This document shows positions 47,949-56,302 of a DNA stretch of 64,000 bases, piece after piece. Source of the stretch: an uncultured Gammaproteobacteria bacterium (GTDB taxonomy: Bacteria; Pseudomonadota; Gammaproteobacteria; HK1); contig OY282378.1 in the NCBI GenBank assembly GCA_958295835.1, positions 4,551,694 through 4,615,693 on the forward strand, given 5' to 3'. Within the stretch, counting starts at the first letter, position 1. Each line of letters starts with the position of its first letter. Made by a program: the position numbers and the translations under genes. The notes under the pieces were generated by a model. It searched no databases, was not told the DNA's origin, and saw only the letters and a program-made list of their open reading frames with translations.

Positions 47949-50138
47949 CTATCGGCGCACGTGCTTCCCGCCGGGTGGAGCGATCACCTTGCGAAAGGTG
48001 AGCGAGATGCGCCTCCCCCGCTTCACTCTACCGGGTTCGGTCTTTCTGTTCGGTATCTCATGCGTCCAGCGATACCGGGCATCGCCATTCATTATCGCGA
48101 CGCTCCGCCGATCGAGCACCTGGTTGACTTTTCTCTTGGCGTTCTTCTCGCGAAACACCATCTCCCATGATTCCAGCAGGCTGATCGTGGCGATGCCGTC
48201 GGCGAAGCTCGGGCTGTCGGCATGGGCTCGAATTCCCTGAGTGGCGATATATTCGTTGACGATGACCTGATCCGGTAGCTGGTGCACGAGTCCCTTTGCA
48301 ATGAGGCGGTGCGCGAGCTTGTCGGCCCAGTCCGGCAAAGGCCCGAGATACATGGAAGGGTCGACCTTGCGGGCTTTGTAGTCGTATCGCCAGCCATAGT
48401 GTTGGACACGCCGCTTGATGTCCGAACGCCAATCGCACCGATCGATCGTAGCCACAAGCTCGTCTTCTTCAATCTCGGTGAGGAAGTCTTTTACGTACAT
48501 GAGACCCGGAACATCCGACTCCTCGACACTCGGATCGAGCACCGGTGAGGTGGGTGGGCTCGGCAACCGTCCACCCTCGACCGCGACCCGATGCCGAAAT
48601 AATTCGGCATCGAAGCTCTCTTCGATGGTGACCCCTTCCGACACCCGTAACCTGACCTCTCCTTCGACTTCAAGGTGCGAACCCGGTTCGCCGAGCACAC
48701 GGATATTGCCGGAACCGCGGAGAGGAATCCGTATGTTCCTGAAAACGACCTCCTGATTCACGCACTGCCAATCCAGTTCTCTTGCAACCGTCTGCGCTTC
48801 ACACCTTGTCTTCGCATCTTCGAAATTCGCGGCATACCATCTGCCCCGGGCCTTCTCCGGACGCCGAGCGAATTCTTCGGCGCCCCAGGACAATACGAAG
48901 TTGCCGGATTCTCTGCACCAGCGAGGTTCGTCGCCGGCGAGCGTCGGCCAGTTGACTTCTCGTGCCTCGTCGGCGCAGGCACGTAGTGTGAGAATCGACA
49001 GGAGCTCGCGCTGGAATGCCTTTCCGCGAAAATAGGCATCCAGCCTCCTGTATCCGTGAAGAAGCCCACACAACGTTGCTGCCGACCAGGCAACGGCCGG
49101 AGGCAGGTCAGGCAGATCCTGGAACCAGGACTTGAATCTGATCGGATCCGGACGAGTCAACACCAGTTGGATGGCCTTCCCCACCGGACAAGCCCGCCAG
49201 TCATCGAGCCGAACAACGGATTCCGCACGCAAGATTCCGTGCGTAGATTCGAGCCAGGAGGATATCTCGTCCAGGTTGATCGAACATTCGTAACGAGAGG
49301 CGGTGTCGGCGATGCGTTCTGCGAGTTCCCGGAGCGAAATACGGTTTTCAATCGGGCGGATCGAGAGGGTATCGACGGCAGCCAACCAGAGGCAATCCTG
49401 CGGGTTGAGCGGCTTGGTGTGGTCCGACGATGGCGCCCAAGGCGGGAGCCGCCACCAGGAGGCATCGACGTCGTCGGCCAGAATCGGAAGCCGTGATCGA
49501 TCGGAAGCCAGGCTCGTTGCGAGAAGGTCCAACCAGGGGTCGATCCGAGGCACTGCCCACACGGCCATGGTCATGGCGCCGCGCACCGCATCTTCATTGT
49601 CAGGAATTGTCAATTGGCTGGTTTCATCATAAGGACACCCTTCAGGCCTGGAGATGTCCGCGGGCGCTGGACCGATCCTGATTGCCTCTTCCGGGAGTAT
49701 CAAGTTCGAAGCGAACCGGGCCATTCCCGCCAGACGCGCGCGTTCTTCTTCCGTCGAGACCACGATCTTCCGAATCGCGAATGCAGGAAGCACACCCGGC
49801 CAATACAAGGCAGTGTCCGAAGATTCGACCTCCCGGATGGAGCGGGATTCCCATCTGCCTCTCCGGAAGGCGGCGACCCTCAACTCGGGCAGCTTCGCGG
49901 AATCCAGCGCGATGTGGACCGGTATCGGATGCCCGTCCTGGTTCGGGTTTCGTTCGGCGATGTATCGGCCAACCCCGGCCAGAATGCCGGCCTGCGGCAT
50001 CATGGGGCGCAGCCAGCCATCCTGAAGCGCATCGAACAGGCGCCGGTGATCCGTGGCCAATCCCAACCAGCGGGCCTCCGAAGCCTGCTCGTCGGTCGGG
50101 GGGAGGGGCATCGGGATCTGGCTTTCGGCGGAGATCAT
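47949..50138 (-). CDS. Unknown N-terminal region fused to AlkB-type 2-oxoglutarate oxygenase
   Basis: 729 residues from ATG 50138, which overlaps the helicase stop as ATGA. Residues 542-729 form an AlkB-like Fe(II)/2-oxoglutarate oxygenase: VIVNEYIATQGIRAHADSP gives His639 and Asp641, RWTHEIPNRK gives His693, and RGRRISLTFR gives the 2-oxoglutarate-binding arginines. AlkB enzymes oxidatively remove methyl groups from nucleic acid bases. Residues 1-541 match no family I recognise: mixed alpha/beta, Trp-rich (SWWRLPPW, WPGVLPAF), with a helical middle and a beta-rich end next to the oxygenase. GC is lower than in the flanks. Last gene of a three-gene operon with a methyltransferase and a helicase. 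Confidence 0.85.
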   Translation of the reverse strand: MISAESQIPMPLPPTDEQASEARWLGLATDHRRLFDALQDGWLRPMMPQAGILAGVGRYIAERNPNQDGHPIPVHIALDSAKLPELRVAAFRRGRWESRSIREVESSDTALYWPGVLPAFAIRKIVVSTEEERARLAGMARFASNLILPEEAIRIGPAPADISRPEGCPYDETSQLTIPDNEDAVRGAMTMAVWAVPRIDPWLDLLATSLASDRSRLPILADDVDASWWRLPPWAPSSDHTKPLNPQDCLWLAAVDTLSIRPIENRISLRELAERIADTASRYECSINLDEISSWLESTHGILRAESVVRLDDWRACPVGKAIQLVLTRPDPIRFKSWFQDLPDLPPAVAWSAATLCGLLHGYRRLDAYFRGKAFQRELLSILTLRACADEAREVNWPTLAGDEPRWCRESGNFVLSWGAEEFARRPEKARGRWYAANFEDAKTRCEAQTVARELDWQCVNQEVVFRNIRIPLRGSGNIRVLGEPGSHLEVEGEVRLRVSEGVTIEESFDAELFRHRVAVEGGRLPSPPTSPVLDPSVEESDVPGLMYVKDFLTEIEEDELVATIDRCDWRSDIKRRVQHYGWRYDYKARKVDPSMYLGPLPDWADKLAHRLIAKGLVHQLPDQVIVNEYIATQGIRAHADSPSFADGIATISLLESWEMVFREKNAKRKVNQVLDRRSVAIMNGDARYRWTHEIPNRKTEPGRVKRGRRISLTFRKVIAPPGGKHVRR

Positions 50139-51241
50139 GTACGTTCCAGAACATTCTCGTCTGGCAATGCCGCCGCGGCTCTTGCCGAAAGATTTTCGTG
50201 CACGAGGAAGAGATAGTCTCTCGCTCGCGTACACATCATGTACATCGCACGGCGTTCCGCGTCGTTCGTACACGGAATGAACGCTTCCAGCTCCAGAATG
50301 AAGACTGCATCGAACTCCTGGCCTTTTACCGATTTCTTGTTCAGTATCGTCACGCCCGGTTCGAGTATCTCGATCGAATCTTCGTTCTTATCTTCACTAC
50401 TGTAGATGTCGACGCGCTTTTGCGGAAGTCTTCGTCTGAGGTTGCGGTGCAGGGTACTGCCGGTATCACTCGAATCGACGATGACACCGATGCTCCCGCC
50501 GCGGGTGTCGCACCAGTTCGATATCAACTTGGCGGTGGATTGAAGGCGGCGTGATCGAACGATACGGGGAAGCTCCTTCAACGAAGGGCGAACCACCGTC
50601 GCGACGGGCAGGCGTCCGGAGTGAAAGTGCTCCGCCAAGCGCGCGATCTCGGGCGTATTCCGGTGGTTATGGCTCAGTATGATGGGATCACCCAAGCCTG
50701 ACGCGGTCTTGATCTGCTCAAGCGTCGTGTGTCGTTCACTCAGGGCTTGATTCTCGTCGGCGAACACGGTGATCGTGCGCGATGCGTACCGTGATGCGTA
50801 CTCGAAAAATCCCTGTGGGAGATCCTGCCCTTCATCCACGACCAAGTGCGATCGGTTGGGGTGTTCTTCCGCCTCCTCAAGGCATGAGAACATGGAGCGC
50901 CAATCATACGAGTACGAATCGTACGGTTGATGTGGGGGTCGTCTGCTCATGCGGTTCCGATAGTCGTGCCAGACGAAGCTGTGCATCGTCCCGACACGAA
51001 GATCGGCCTCCTTGAGCATATCCAGAAGGCGCCTGAGCATGCGGTTGAACGTGACGATCGCGACCGATGGCTCCGCCTCGTCCGGCGCTAACGTAGCCGC
51101 CATCTGCGCCCGGTATATGGCAAGGACCGTCTTTCCGGATCCTGGCGGACCCACGACGAACAGAGACCGGTCGAGACGATACTCCAGCACATCCCGCTGT
51201 TCCGGGACTCTTTGAAGCTCATCCCAGGTAGGAAGCCGCAC
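50135..51241 (-). CDS. Compact superfamily 1 (UvrD/Rep-like) helicase
   Basis: 368 residues from a GTG at 51241, one base after the methyltransferase stop and behind GGAGAGGAG; the frame continues upstream but only as an overlap of the methyltransferase gene. Motifs: Walker A VVGPPGSGKT (29-38), Walker B VVDEGQD (134-140), III ADENQAL, IV HNHRN (191-195), V SVKGQEFD (304-311), VI MCTRARDYL (336-344). The large 1B/2B insertions of UvrD are absent, so this is a minimal motor, perhaps acting on RNA or as a signalling ATPase. It sits between a SAM methyltransferase and an AlkB fusion, both overlapping or abutting, implying one complex or pathway. Confidence 0.85.
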   Translation of the reverse strand: MRLPTWDELQRVPEQRDVLEYRLDRSLFVVGPPGSGKTVLAIYRAQMAATLAPDEAEPSVAIVTFNRMLRRLLDMLKEADLRVGTMHSFVWHDYRNRMSRRPPHQPYDSYSYDWRSMFSCLEEAEEHPNRSHLVVDEGQDLPQGFFEYASRYASRTITVFADENQALSERHTTLEQIKTASGLGDPIILSHNHRNTPEIARLAEHFHSGRLPVATVVRPSLKELPRIVRSRRLQSTAKLISNWCDTRGGSIGVIVDSSDTGSTLHRNLRRRLPQKRVDIYSSEDKNEDSIEILEPGVTILNKKSVKGQEFDAVFILELEAFIPCTNDAERRAMYMMCTRARDYLFLVHENLSARAAAALPDENVLERT

Positions 51242-51242
51242 T

Positions 51243-52082
51243 TCACTCCTCTCCGAGTCGAAGGATATCCTGATTCCGGCGATGAAACAGGGCGTATCGA
51301 AGCCTTCGGTTTCTGGAACCGGTCCATCTCTCGATCTCGATCGACCCGGTATCCTCGTCGGACAGCTCGAAGCCTGCGTCCAGCAGTGCGGTACGAAAGC
51401 TCGGATAGCTGCGGTTCGGCTCGGGTCGGGGGGAATTGGTGTAGAGGACCGTGACCGGCCCGCGCCCGAGCTTCGCAAGCAACCCCTCCAGCTCTCCGAT
51501 GAGCTCCCCGGCATCCAGCGTCGGACTCGCGAGGAGGTACGATACGATGACGAATACCGGACGCCAGCCCGGCGCAGAATCCCAAGTGACCGAGGAGATG
51601 TCGGGCGACCAGTGCCGGTCAATCCGCGGCGTCTGATCAAGCTCGGCGGCGGCCGACGCCAGCTTCTCTCCAAGCTCGCGCATCGCCCGTGACCGATCCA
51701 CCCCGATGTAGTCGAGACGGGATTCATGGCCCAACTTGGTGGCGATGGCGAGCCCACCCGTGAACGGTCCGCAACCAAGGTCGACGACGATTGGACTCTC
51801 CGGACGAGAGGCATCAGCGAACAACATGCGAAATGCTTCGGCAAGCTCCTCCAGGTGGCCGAGCTGGTTGAAGTAGGCATAGAGGAGGACGCGGTCGTCG
51901 GCAGACAGATCATTCCGCGGCTGATCGAACTCGGCCTGCCCTCCACCTATGACTTCATGAACCGCGACCTCGAAATCCACTCCCAGGAACGTGCCTCCCG
52001 CCGAGCGGGGATCATGGCGCACGCGATCGACGATCTCGGATCGGCGCAGATCCTTGAGCCATTGGGGGAGTTCGACGGGCAT
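51243..52082 (-). CDS. SAM-dependent methyltransferase, first gene of the island operon
   Basis: 279 residues. Class I Rossmann methyltransferase: motif I IVVDLGCGPFTGGLA (98-112), an acidic residue ending strand 2 (YIGVDRS), and later strands VFVIVSYLLASP and GPVTVLYTNSPRP. The N-terminal 90 residues are helical (YAYFNQLGHLEELAEAFRML). No DPPY-type DNA-amino-methyltransferase motif is seen; the target could be nucleic acid, protein or a small molecule. Its stop is one base from the helicase start. Codons are less GC-biased than those of the flanking pot genes. It may produce, or protect, the mark removed by the AlkB partner; that link is inference. Confidence 0.85.
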   Translation of the reverse strand: MPVELPQWLKDLRRSEIVDRVRHDPRSAGGTFLGVDFEVAVHEVIGGGQAEFDQPRNDLSADDRVLLYAYFNQLGHLEELAEAFRMLFADASRPESPIVVDLGCGPFTGGLAIATKLGHESRLDYIGVDRSRAMRELGEKLASAAAELDQTPRIDRHWSPDISSVTWDSAPGWRPVFVIVSYLLASPTLDAGELIGELEGLLAKLGRGPVTVLYTNSPRPEPNRSYPSFRTALLDAGFELSDEDTGSIEIERWTGSRNRRLRYALFHRRNQDILRLGEE

Positions 52083-52457
52083 CCAACCGGACGGTGCTTC
52101 TACGGATACTCGGGTGGTTCCGAAGAGGATGGGTCCTTGCCGGATCAGGGATCGGGGCGGTCCCTTGAGGTGGTCCTGTTTCGTGAGACGGTTCGAGGGC
52201 TTGGTTAAGTGTACTCCGCTGACTCGATTGGCCCTCGATTGCGAGTGTCGCCGCGTGCCGGCGACCTGTCAACGTGTCTCTCGCGGTGTCAACCCCTCAC
52301 CCCGCCTGCCGGCGCGGAACGCCCCACTTCCCCATCCTCACGCCCCGGCTCACGGGGACCTGTGCTTCACAGACCCCGGATAGCGCCACAACGGCAGAGA
52401 AAGAGTTAAGTGGGATAAACGGGACGCCCGCTCTCAGGGACACGTCATCGAGAGCGG
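52083..52457. other. 375-base intergenic region at the right edge of the island
   Basis: No gene seen. The leftward promoter of the three-gene operon should be here. On the minus strand TTGACA occurs twice, 23 bases apart (plus-strand TGTCAA at about 52266 and 52289), but neither has a good -10. A hairpin at 52428-52457 abuts potB. Confidence 0.4.
52428..52457. terminator. Hairpin immediately after potB
   Basis: CCGCTCTC (52428-52435) pairs with GAGAGCGG (52450-52457), starting at the base after the potB stop on the minus strand. It would reduce transcription from potB into the island and potC. Confidence 0.5.
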
Positions 52458-53399
52458 TCATCCGGCCCGTTCGCTGCGGATCTGCTGGCGCGCGTAGTAC
52501 AGGAGCGCGACCAGCACCATCGAGAGCAGGATCATCGACGCGGCGGCGCCGAAGGGCCAGTTGCCGGCATTGCCCTTGAACTGCTCCTCGATCAGCGACC
52601 CGATCATGAAGTTCTTCGCCCCGCCCAGCAGGTCCGGTGCGAGAAAGGCGCCGAGGCTGGGGACGAACACGAGGATGCATCCGGCGACGATGCCGGGGGT
52701 CACTACCGGGAACACCACGTGGCGCAGCGTCGTCCAGCGGTCCGCGTACAGATCCGCCGCCGCCTCCGACAGCGTGAAGTCGTAGCGCTCGACCGAGGCG
52801 TAGATCGGCAGCACCATGAAGGGCAGGTAGGAGTAGAACAGGCCGAGCTGCACGGCGAGGTTCGTGTTCACCAGCGCCAGCGGCTCGGAGATGGCCCCGG
52901 TCCAGAGCAGGAATTCGTTCAGCGGCCCGTTATCCCGGATCAGGAACTTCATCGACACCGTGCGGATCAGCAGGTTGACCCAGTAGGGAACGGTCACGAG
53001 AAAGAGCCAGGCCGAGCGGGTGTGGGCCGGCCGGGTGGCGATGAAGAACGCGGTCGGGAAACCGATGAGGAAGCACAGCACCGTCGCCGCCGCAGCCTGC
53101 ACGATCGAGCGGGCGAAGATCGTGATGTAGGTCCATTCGAGCCGCGGCGGCTCGTCGCCGAACAGGCCGCGGTCGAAGATGAACTGGTCGTAGGCGGCGA
53201 GGGAGAGCTCCCAGATGACGCCACCGCGGAATTCCTTGGTCAGGAACGAATAGACCAGCATCATGCCCACCGGCGCCAGCAGGAAGACGCCGATCACGAG
53301 CCAGGACGGCGCGAGCAGCCAGCCGCGGAGCGGCGCCCAGGTTCCCGGAGCGGCTCCGGAAGCCGCTCTGTCGCCGCCGATGTCTCCACCGCCCGCCAT
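52458..53399 (-). CDS. potB: PotB-like ABC transporter permease
   Basis: 313 residues from ATG 53399, which overlaps the stop of the duplicated mini-ORF as TGATG. About six membrane helices; the EAA loop reads SEAAADLYADRWTTLRHVVFPVVTPGI. The large first periplasmic loop (EFRGGVIWELSLAAYDQF) is usual for PotB/PotH. With PotA and PotC it forms an importer for spermidine, putrescine or a related cation. Its N-terminal 35 codons are duplicated just upstream, and a terminator-like hairpin follows the stop. Confidence 0.9.
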   Translation of the reverse strand: MAGGGDIGGDRAASGAAPGTWAPLRGWLLAPSWLVIGVFLLAPVGMMLVYSFLTKEFRGGVIWELSLAAYDQFIFDRGLFGDEPPRLEWTYITIFARSIVQAAAATVLCFLIGFPTAFFIATRPAHTRSAWLFLVTVPYWVNLLIRTVSMKFLIRDNGPLNEFLLWTGAISEPLALVNTNLAVQLGLFYSYLPFMVLPIYASVERYDFTLSEAAADLYADRWTTLRHVVFPVVTPGIVAGCILVFVPSLGAFLAPDLLGGAKNFMIGSLIEEQFKGNAGNWPFGAAASMILLSMVLVALLYYARQQIRSERAG

Positions 53400-53535
53400 C
53401 AGTCCACCAGGGCACCGATCACGAGCCGGGAGGGCGCGAGCAGCCAGCCGCGGAGCGACGCCCAGGTTCCCGGAGCGGCCCCGGAAGTCGCTCTGTCGCC
53501 GCCGCCACCGCCGCCGTCTCCGCCGCCTGCCATCA
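53280..53535. repeat. 134-bp tandem duplication covering the potA-potB junction
   Basis: The unit runs from the potA stop through about 40 codons of potB. Stop-start junctions TGATGGC occur at 53535 and at 53401 (minus strand), 134 bases apart. Copies differ mainly by extra GGC codons in the upstream one. Confidence 0.8.
53399..53533 (-). pseudogene. Truncated duplicate of potB start (44 codons)
   Basis: This reads MAGGGDGGGGGGDRATSGAA, then the same GTW.SLRGWLLAPS segment as PotB, and then ALVD and a stop. The end mimics the potA C-terminus (LLVD). Both its start and its stop overlap neighbours as TGATG, so translation from potA to potB could pass through it. It holds only part of one hydrophobic segment and is probably not functional as a protein. 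Confidence 0.6.
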
Positions 53536-54681
53536 GTCCACCAGCAGGCGCGCGGCGCCTTCGTCCACGTCCAGGGCCGCGCGGTCGCCGGGACCGAGAC
53601 CGAGCGCGGCGTGGTCCGCATTCCGGGTGCGGACGGTGATCCCGGACCCGCCGTCGAGGCCGACCAGGTACTGGGTGTCGGTCCCGAGATACACGGTGCG
53701 GTGGATCACCCCCGTGAGGGAGTCGCCGCCGCCGGGCTTCGCAAGGGAGCTTCCCCCGGGCGTCGCGATCGACAGTCGTTCGGGCCGGATCGACACGCAT
53801 CCGGTGGCCCCCTGCCGCGGCGTCCCCGGCGCATCGCATTCGAGCCTCGCGCCGTTCGCGAGACGGCACAGGCAGCGCCCGCCCGAGACCCCTTCGACCG
53901 TCACGTCCAGCAGGTTGGTCTCGCCGATGAAGTCCGCGACGAAGCGGTTGTGGGGCTTCTCGTAGATCTCGTGGGGCGTGCCGACCTGTTGTATCCCGCC
54001 CGCCGACATCACCGTGATGCGGTCGGACATCGTCAGCGCCTCCTCCTGGTCGTGGGTGACGAACACGAAGGTGATGCCGGCCTCCTCCTGAAGCTGCTTG
54101 AGCTCCACGCGCATGGCCTGGCGCAGCTTCAGGTCGAGCGCGGAGAGCGGCTCGTCGAGCAGGAGGACCTTCGGGCCCGGGGCCATCGCGCGGGCGAGCG
54201 CCACCCGCTGCTGCTGCCCCCCGGAAAGCTGGTGCGGCTTGCGCTCCGAGAAGCCGCCGAGCTCGACCATGTCGAGCATGCGCCGCGTGCGCGCCTCGGT
54301 CTCGGCCGCGGGCCGCTTCAGCCGCTGCATCCCGAACGCGACGTTCTCGGCGACCGTCATGTGGGGGAAGAGCGCGTACTGCTGGAAGACGGTGTTCACC
54401 GGACGCCGGTTGGGCGGCAGCCCCTCGATCTCCTCGCCGTAGAGAAAGATCGCGCCCTCGGTCACGTCCTCGAACCCCGCGATCATGCGCAGCAGCGTGG
54501 TCTTGCCGCATCCCGACGGACCGAGGAGGGTGAAGAATTCGTTATCCCCGATCTCCAGGCTGGCCTCCCTGATCGCGGTCACGGACCCGTAGCGCTTCAC
54601 CACGCCGCGAAGCTCGATGGCCGGCGGACCGGCCGCGGACCCGCCCGCGCGCGCTCCCCGTGGGTCCCGTTCACGTTTCAT
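53533..54681 (-). CDS. potA: PotA-like ABC transporter ATP-binding protein
   Basis: 382 residues. Walker A GPSGCGKTT (about 54-62), signature LSGGQQQRVALARAM (about 150-164), Walker B LLLDEPLSALD and the H-loop FVTHDQEEAL are intact; a C-terminal TOBE domain (about 290-375; CVSIRPERLSI) is present. It energises the PotB/PotC permease. No periplasmic binding protein (PotD) gene is in the window. A sulfatase of the choline-sulfatase type lies just upstream on the same strand, so the imported compound may be choline-O-sulfate, a betaine or a polyamine. Confidence 0.93.
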   Translation of the reverse strand: MKRERDPRGARAGGSAAGPPAIELRGVVKRYGSVTAIREASLEIGDNEFFTLLGPSGCGKTTLLRMIAGFEDVTEGAIFLYGEEIEGLPPNRRPVNTVFQQYALFPHMTVAENVAFGMQRLKRPAAETEARTRRMLDMVELGGFSERKPHQLSGGQQQRVALARAMAPGPKVLLLDEPLSALDLKLRQAMRVELKQLQEEAGITFVFVTHDQEEALTMSDRITVMSAGGIQQVGTPHEIYEKPHNRFVADFIGETNLLDVTVEGVSGGRCLCRLANGARLECDAPGTPRQGATGCVSIRPERLSIATPGGSSLAKPGGGDSLTGVIHRTVYLGTDTQYLVGLDGGSGITVRTRNADHAALGLGPGDRAALDVDEGAARLLVD

Positions 54682-54775
54682 TCTTCGTGCCGTCCGTGAC
54701 CGGCGGAAATCAAGGGAAGGGCCTCGTCTCGTTCATGGTCATGTCGCACATCTCGAAGACATCATGGACAAGGGG

Positions 54776-56302
54776 TCACGGACAGGGGGTTGACGGCTCG
54801 ATCCCGCGCCAGGCCCAGTCGTTGTAGTCGTCGGGCGCACGCAGGCAGGACGCCCACACCGGATCGGACTCGAGCGCGTCCCATGCCGGCGCGACGCCGT
54901 GGCCGTGCGCCGACTGCACCAGACGGCGTTCGCGCTGGCTCGCACGAACCTCGGCCTCCAGCGCAGCCGCATCCCAGGTCTCCCCGGCAAGGCGGCGCAA
55001 CGCCGCGAGGGTATCCCGGCGAGCCGGGTCCGCGGCGAGGTCGGTCCGCTCTTCCGGGTCGGCACGGAGGTCGAACAGCAGGTCCGGCGCGTCCCCGCCG
55101 GTCATGAGCTTGAAGGATCCGTGACGGACCATGAACATCGGGGACGGCACCCCCTCGGAGGTGATCTCGGCGAACACCGGCGCATCCCTGGCCGCGGCCG
55201 GATCTTCGCATAGCGGAACGAGGCTGGCGCCGTCCGGCGGCCGGGGCGCGCGCTCCGCGACGCTGATCCGTGCCAGATCGCACAGCGTGGACAGCAGATC
55301 CACCAGCGAGACGTTCTCGCTCCGGCGGGCGGCTGCGAACCTCGACGGCGCGTGGATGATCAGCGGGACCCGCGCCGCATGGTCGAAGAAGTGCTTCTTG
55401 AACCACATCCCCCGCTCGCCGAGCATGTCCCCGTGGTCCGAGGTGACCAGGACCACGGTGGTACGCGAGAGGCCGGTCGCCTCCAGGGTATCGAGCAGCC
55501 TCCCGATCATCTCGTCGAGGTACGAGCAGTTGGCCAGGTAGGCGTGGCGGGCGGTACGGACGTGGTCCCGCGTGATATCCCCTTCGAGCAGGCCGTGGTG
55601 GGCGAGCATGCGCCGGCTGTGACGATCGCGTTCCGGCTCCGGCAGCAGCGGAGTCGCGGGCATCGGGACGTCCTCGTGGCGATAGCGCTCCCAGTGCCTG
55701 CGCAGCGCGAAGTACGGCTCGTGGGGGTGGGTGAAGGACGCCAGCAGAAAGAACGGCCGCCGATCCGGCCGGCGCGAGAAATCGTGCAGCCTGGACACCG
55801 CTCGGAAGAGCACCGTCTCATCGTGGTCCATCTGCATGCTGCGCACGCAGACGCCGGATCGGGTGACGCCGCTCGAGTCGTTGTTCGAGTCCATGCGCAC
55901 CTCGTCCCAGCTCGGCGTCCAGTGGAAGTCGGTCGGATAGAGCTCCGGCACCAGCCGTTCGTGGAACCCGTGCAGCATGTCGGGGCCGACGAAGTGCTGC
56001 TTGCCGGACAGTGTGGTGTGGTAGCCGGCGAGCCGCAGGTAGTGCGCCATGGTCGGCGTGGCGGCGGAGAGCTCCGCGCCGTTGTCGAACGCCCTCACCC
56101 GTGACGGCAGCATGCCGGCCAGCATGGAGAAACGCGATGGCGCGCAGAGCGGGAAGTTGCAGTAGGCGTTCTCGAACACCACCCCTTCCGCGCACAGCCG
56201 ATCGAGGTGCGGCGTCACCGCCTTGCCGCCGTATCCGGGCAGCACCTGGGGTTTGAGCTGATCCGCCTGGATGAACAGGATGTCTGGCTGGTTCTCGGCC
56301 AC
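54776..56302 (-). CDS. betC: Sulfatase, choline-sulfatase-like
   Basis: 508 residues. The formylglycine site is NFPLCAPSRFSMLAG with Cys53 in C-x-P-S-R form, requiring a cysteine-type maturase. Metal ligands are at DILFIQADQL (Asp14) and LVTSDHGDMLGERGMWFKKHFF. The C-terminal part (DAAALEAEVRASQRERRLV, then YNDWAWRGIEP) resembles choline sulfatase. No signal peptide: cytoplasmic, as for BetC, which frees choline from choline-O-sulfate. It lies 94 bases upstream of potA on the same strand. The SUMF1-like protein in this window lacks the cysteines needed to activate it. Substrate assignment is moderately sure; sulfatase assignment is firm. Confidence 0.85.
   Translation of the reverse strand: MAENQPDILFIQADQLKPQVLPGYGGKAVTPHLDRLCAEGVVFENAYCNFPLCAPSRFSMLAGMLPSRVRAFDNGAELSAATPTMAHYLRLAGYHTTLSGKQHFVGPDMLHGFHERLVPELYPTDFHWTPSWDEVRMDSNNDSSGVTRSGVCVRSMQMDHDETVLFRAVSRLHDFSRRPDRRPFFLLASFTHPHEPYFALRRHWERYRHEDVPMPATPLLPEPERDRHSRRMLAHHGLLEGDITRDHVRTARHAYLANCSYLDEMIGRLLDTLEATGLSRTTVVLVTSDHGDMLGERGMWFKKHFFDHAARVPLIIHAPSRFAAARRSENVSLVDLLSTLCDLARISVAERAPRPPDGASLVPLCEDPAAARDAPVFAEITSEGVPSPMFMVRHGSFKLMTGGDAPDLLFDLRADPEERTDLAADPARRDTLAALRRLAGETWDAAALEAEVRASQRERRLVQSAHGHGVAPAWDALESDPVWASCLRAPDDYNDWAWRGIEPSTPCP

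Noticed and set aside
51246..51946. N-terminal extension of the helicase back to 51946
   Set aside because: It overlaps the methyltransferase gene in another frame and is Ser/Arg-rich; the GTG at 51241 with a ribosome site fits better.
52262..52295. Two TTGACA boxes on the minus strand as the island promoter
   Set aside because: Neither has a recognisable -10 at 16-18 bases; kept only as a note in the intergenic entry.
47706..52439. Possible target-site duplication TCTCAGGG at 47706-47713 and 52432-52439 flanking the island
   Set aside because: An 8-base match between two 250-base flanks is expected by chance about once, and it does not sit at symmetrical borders.
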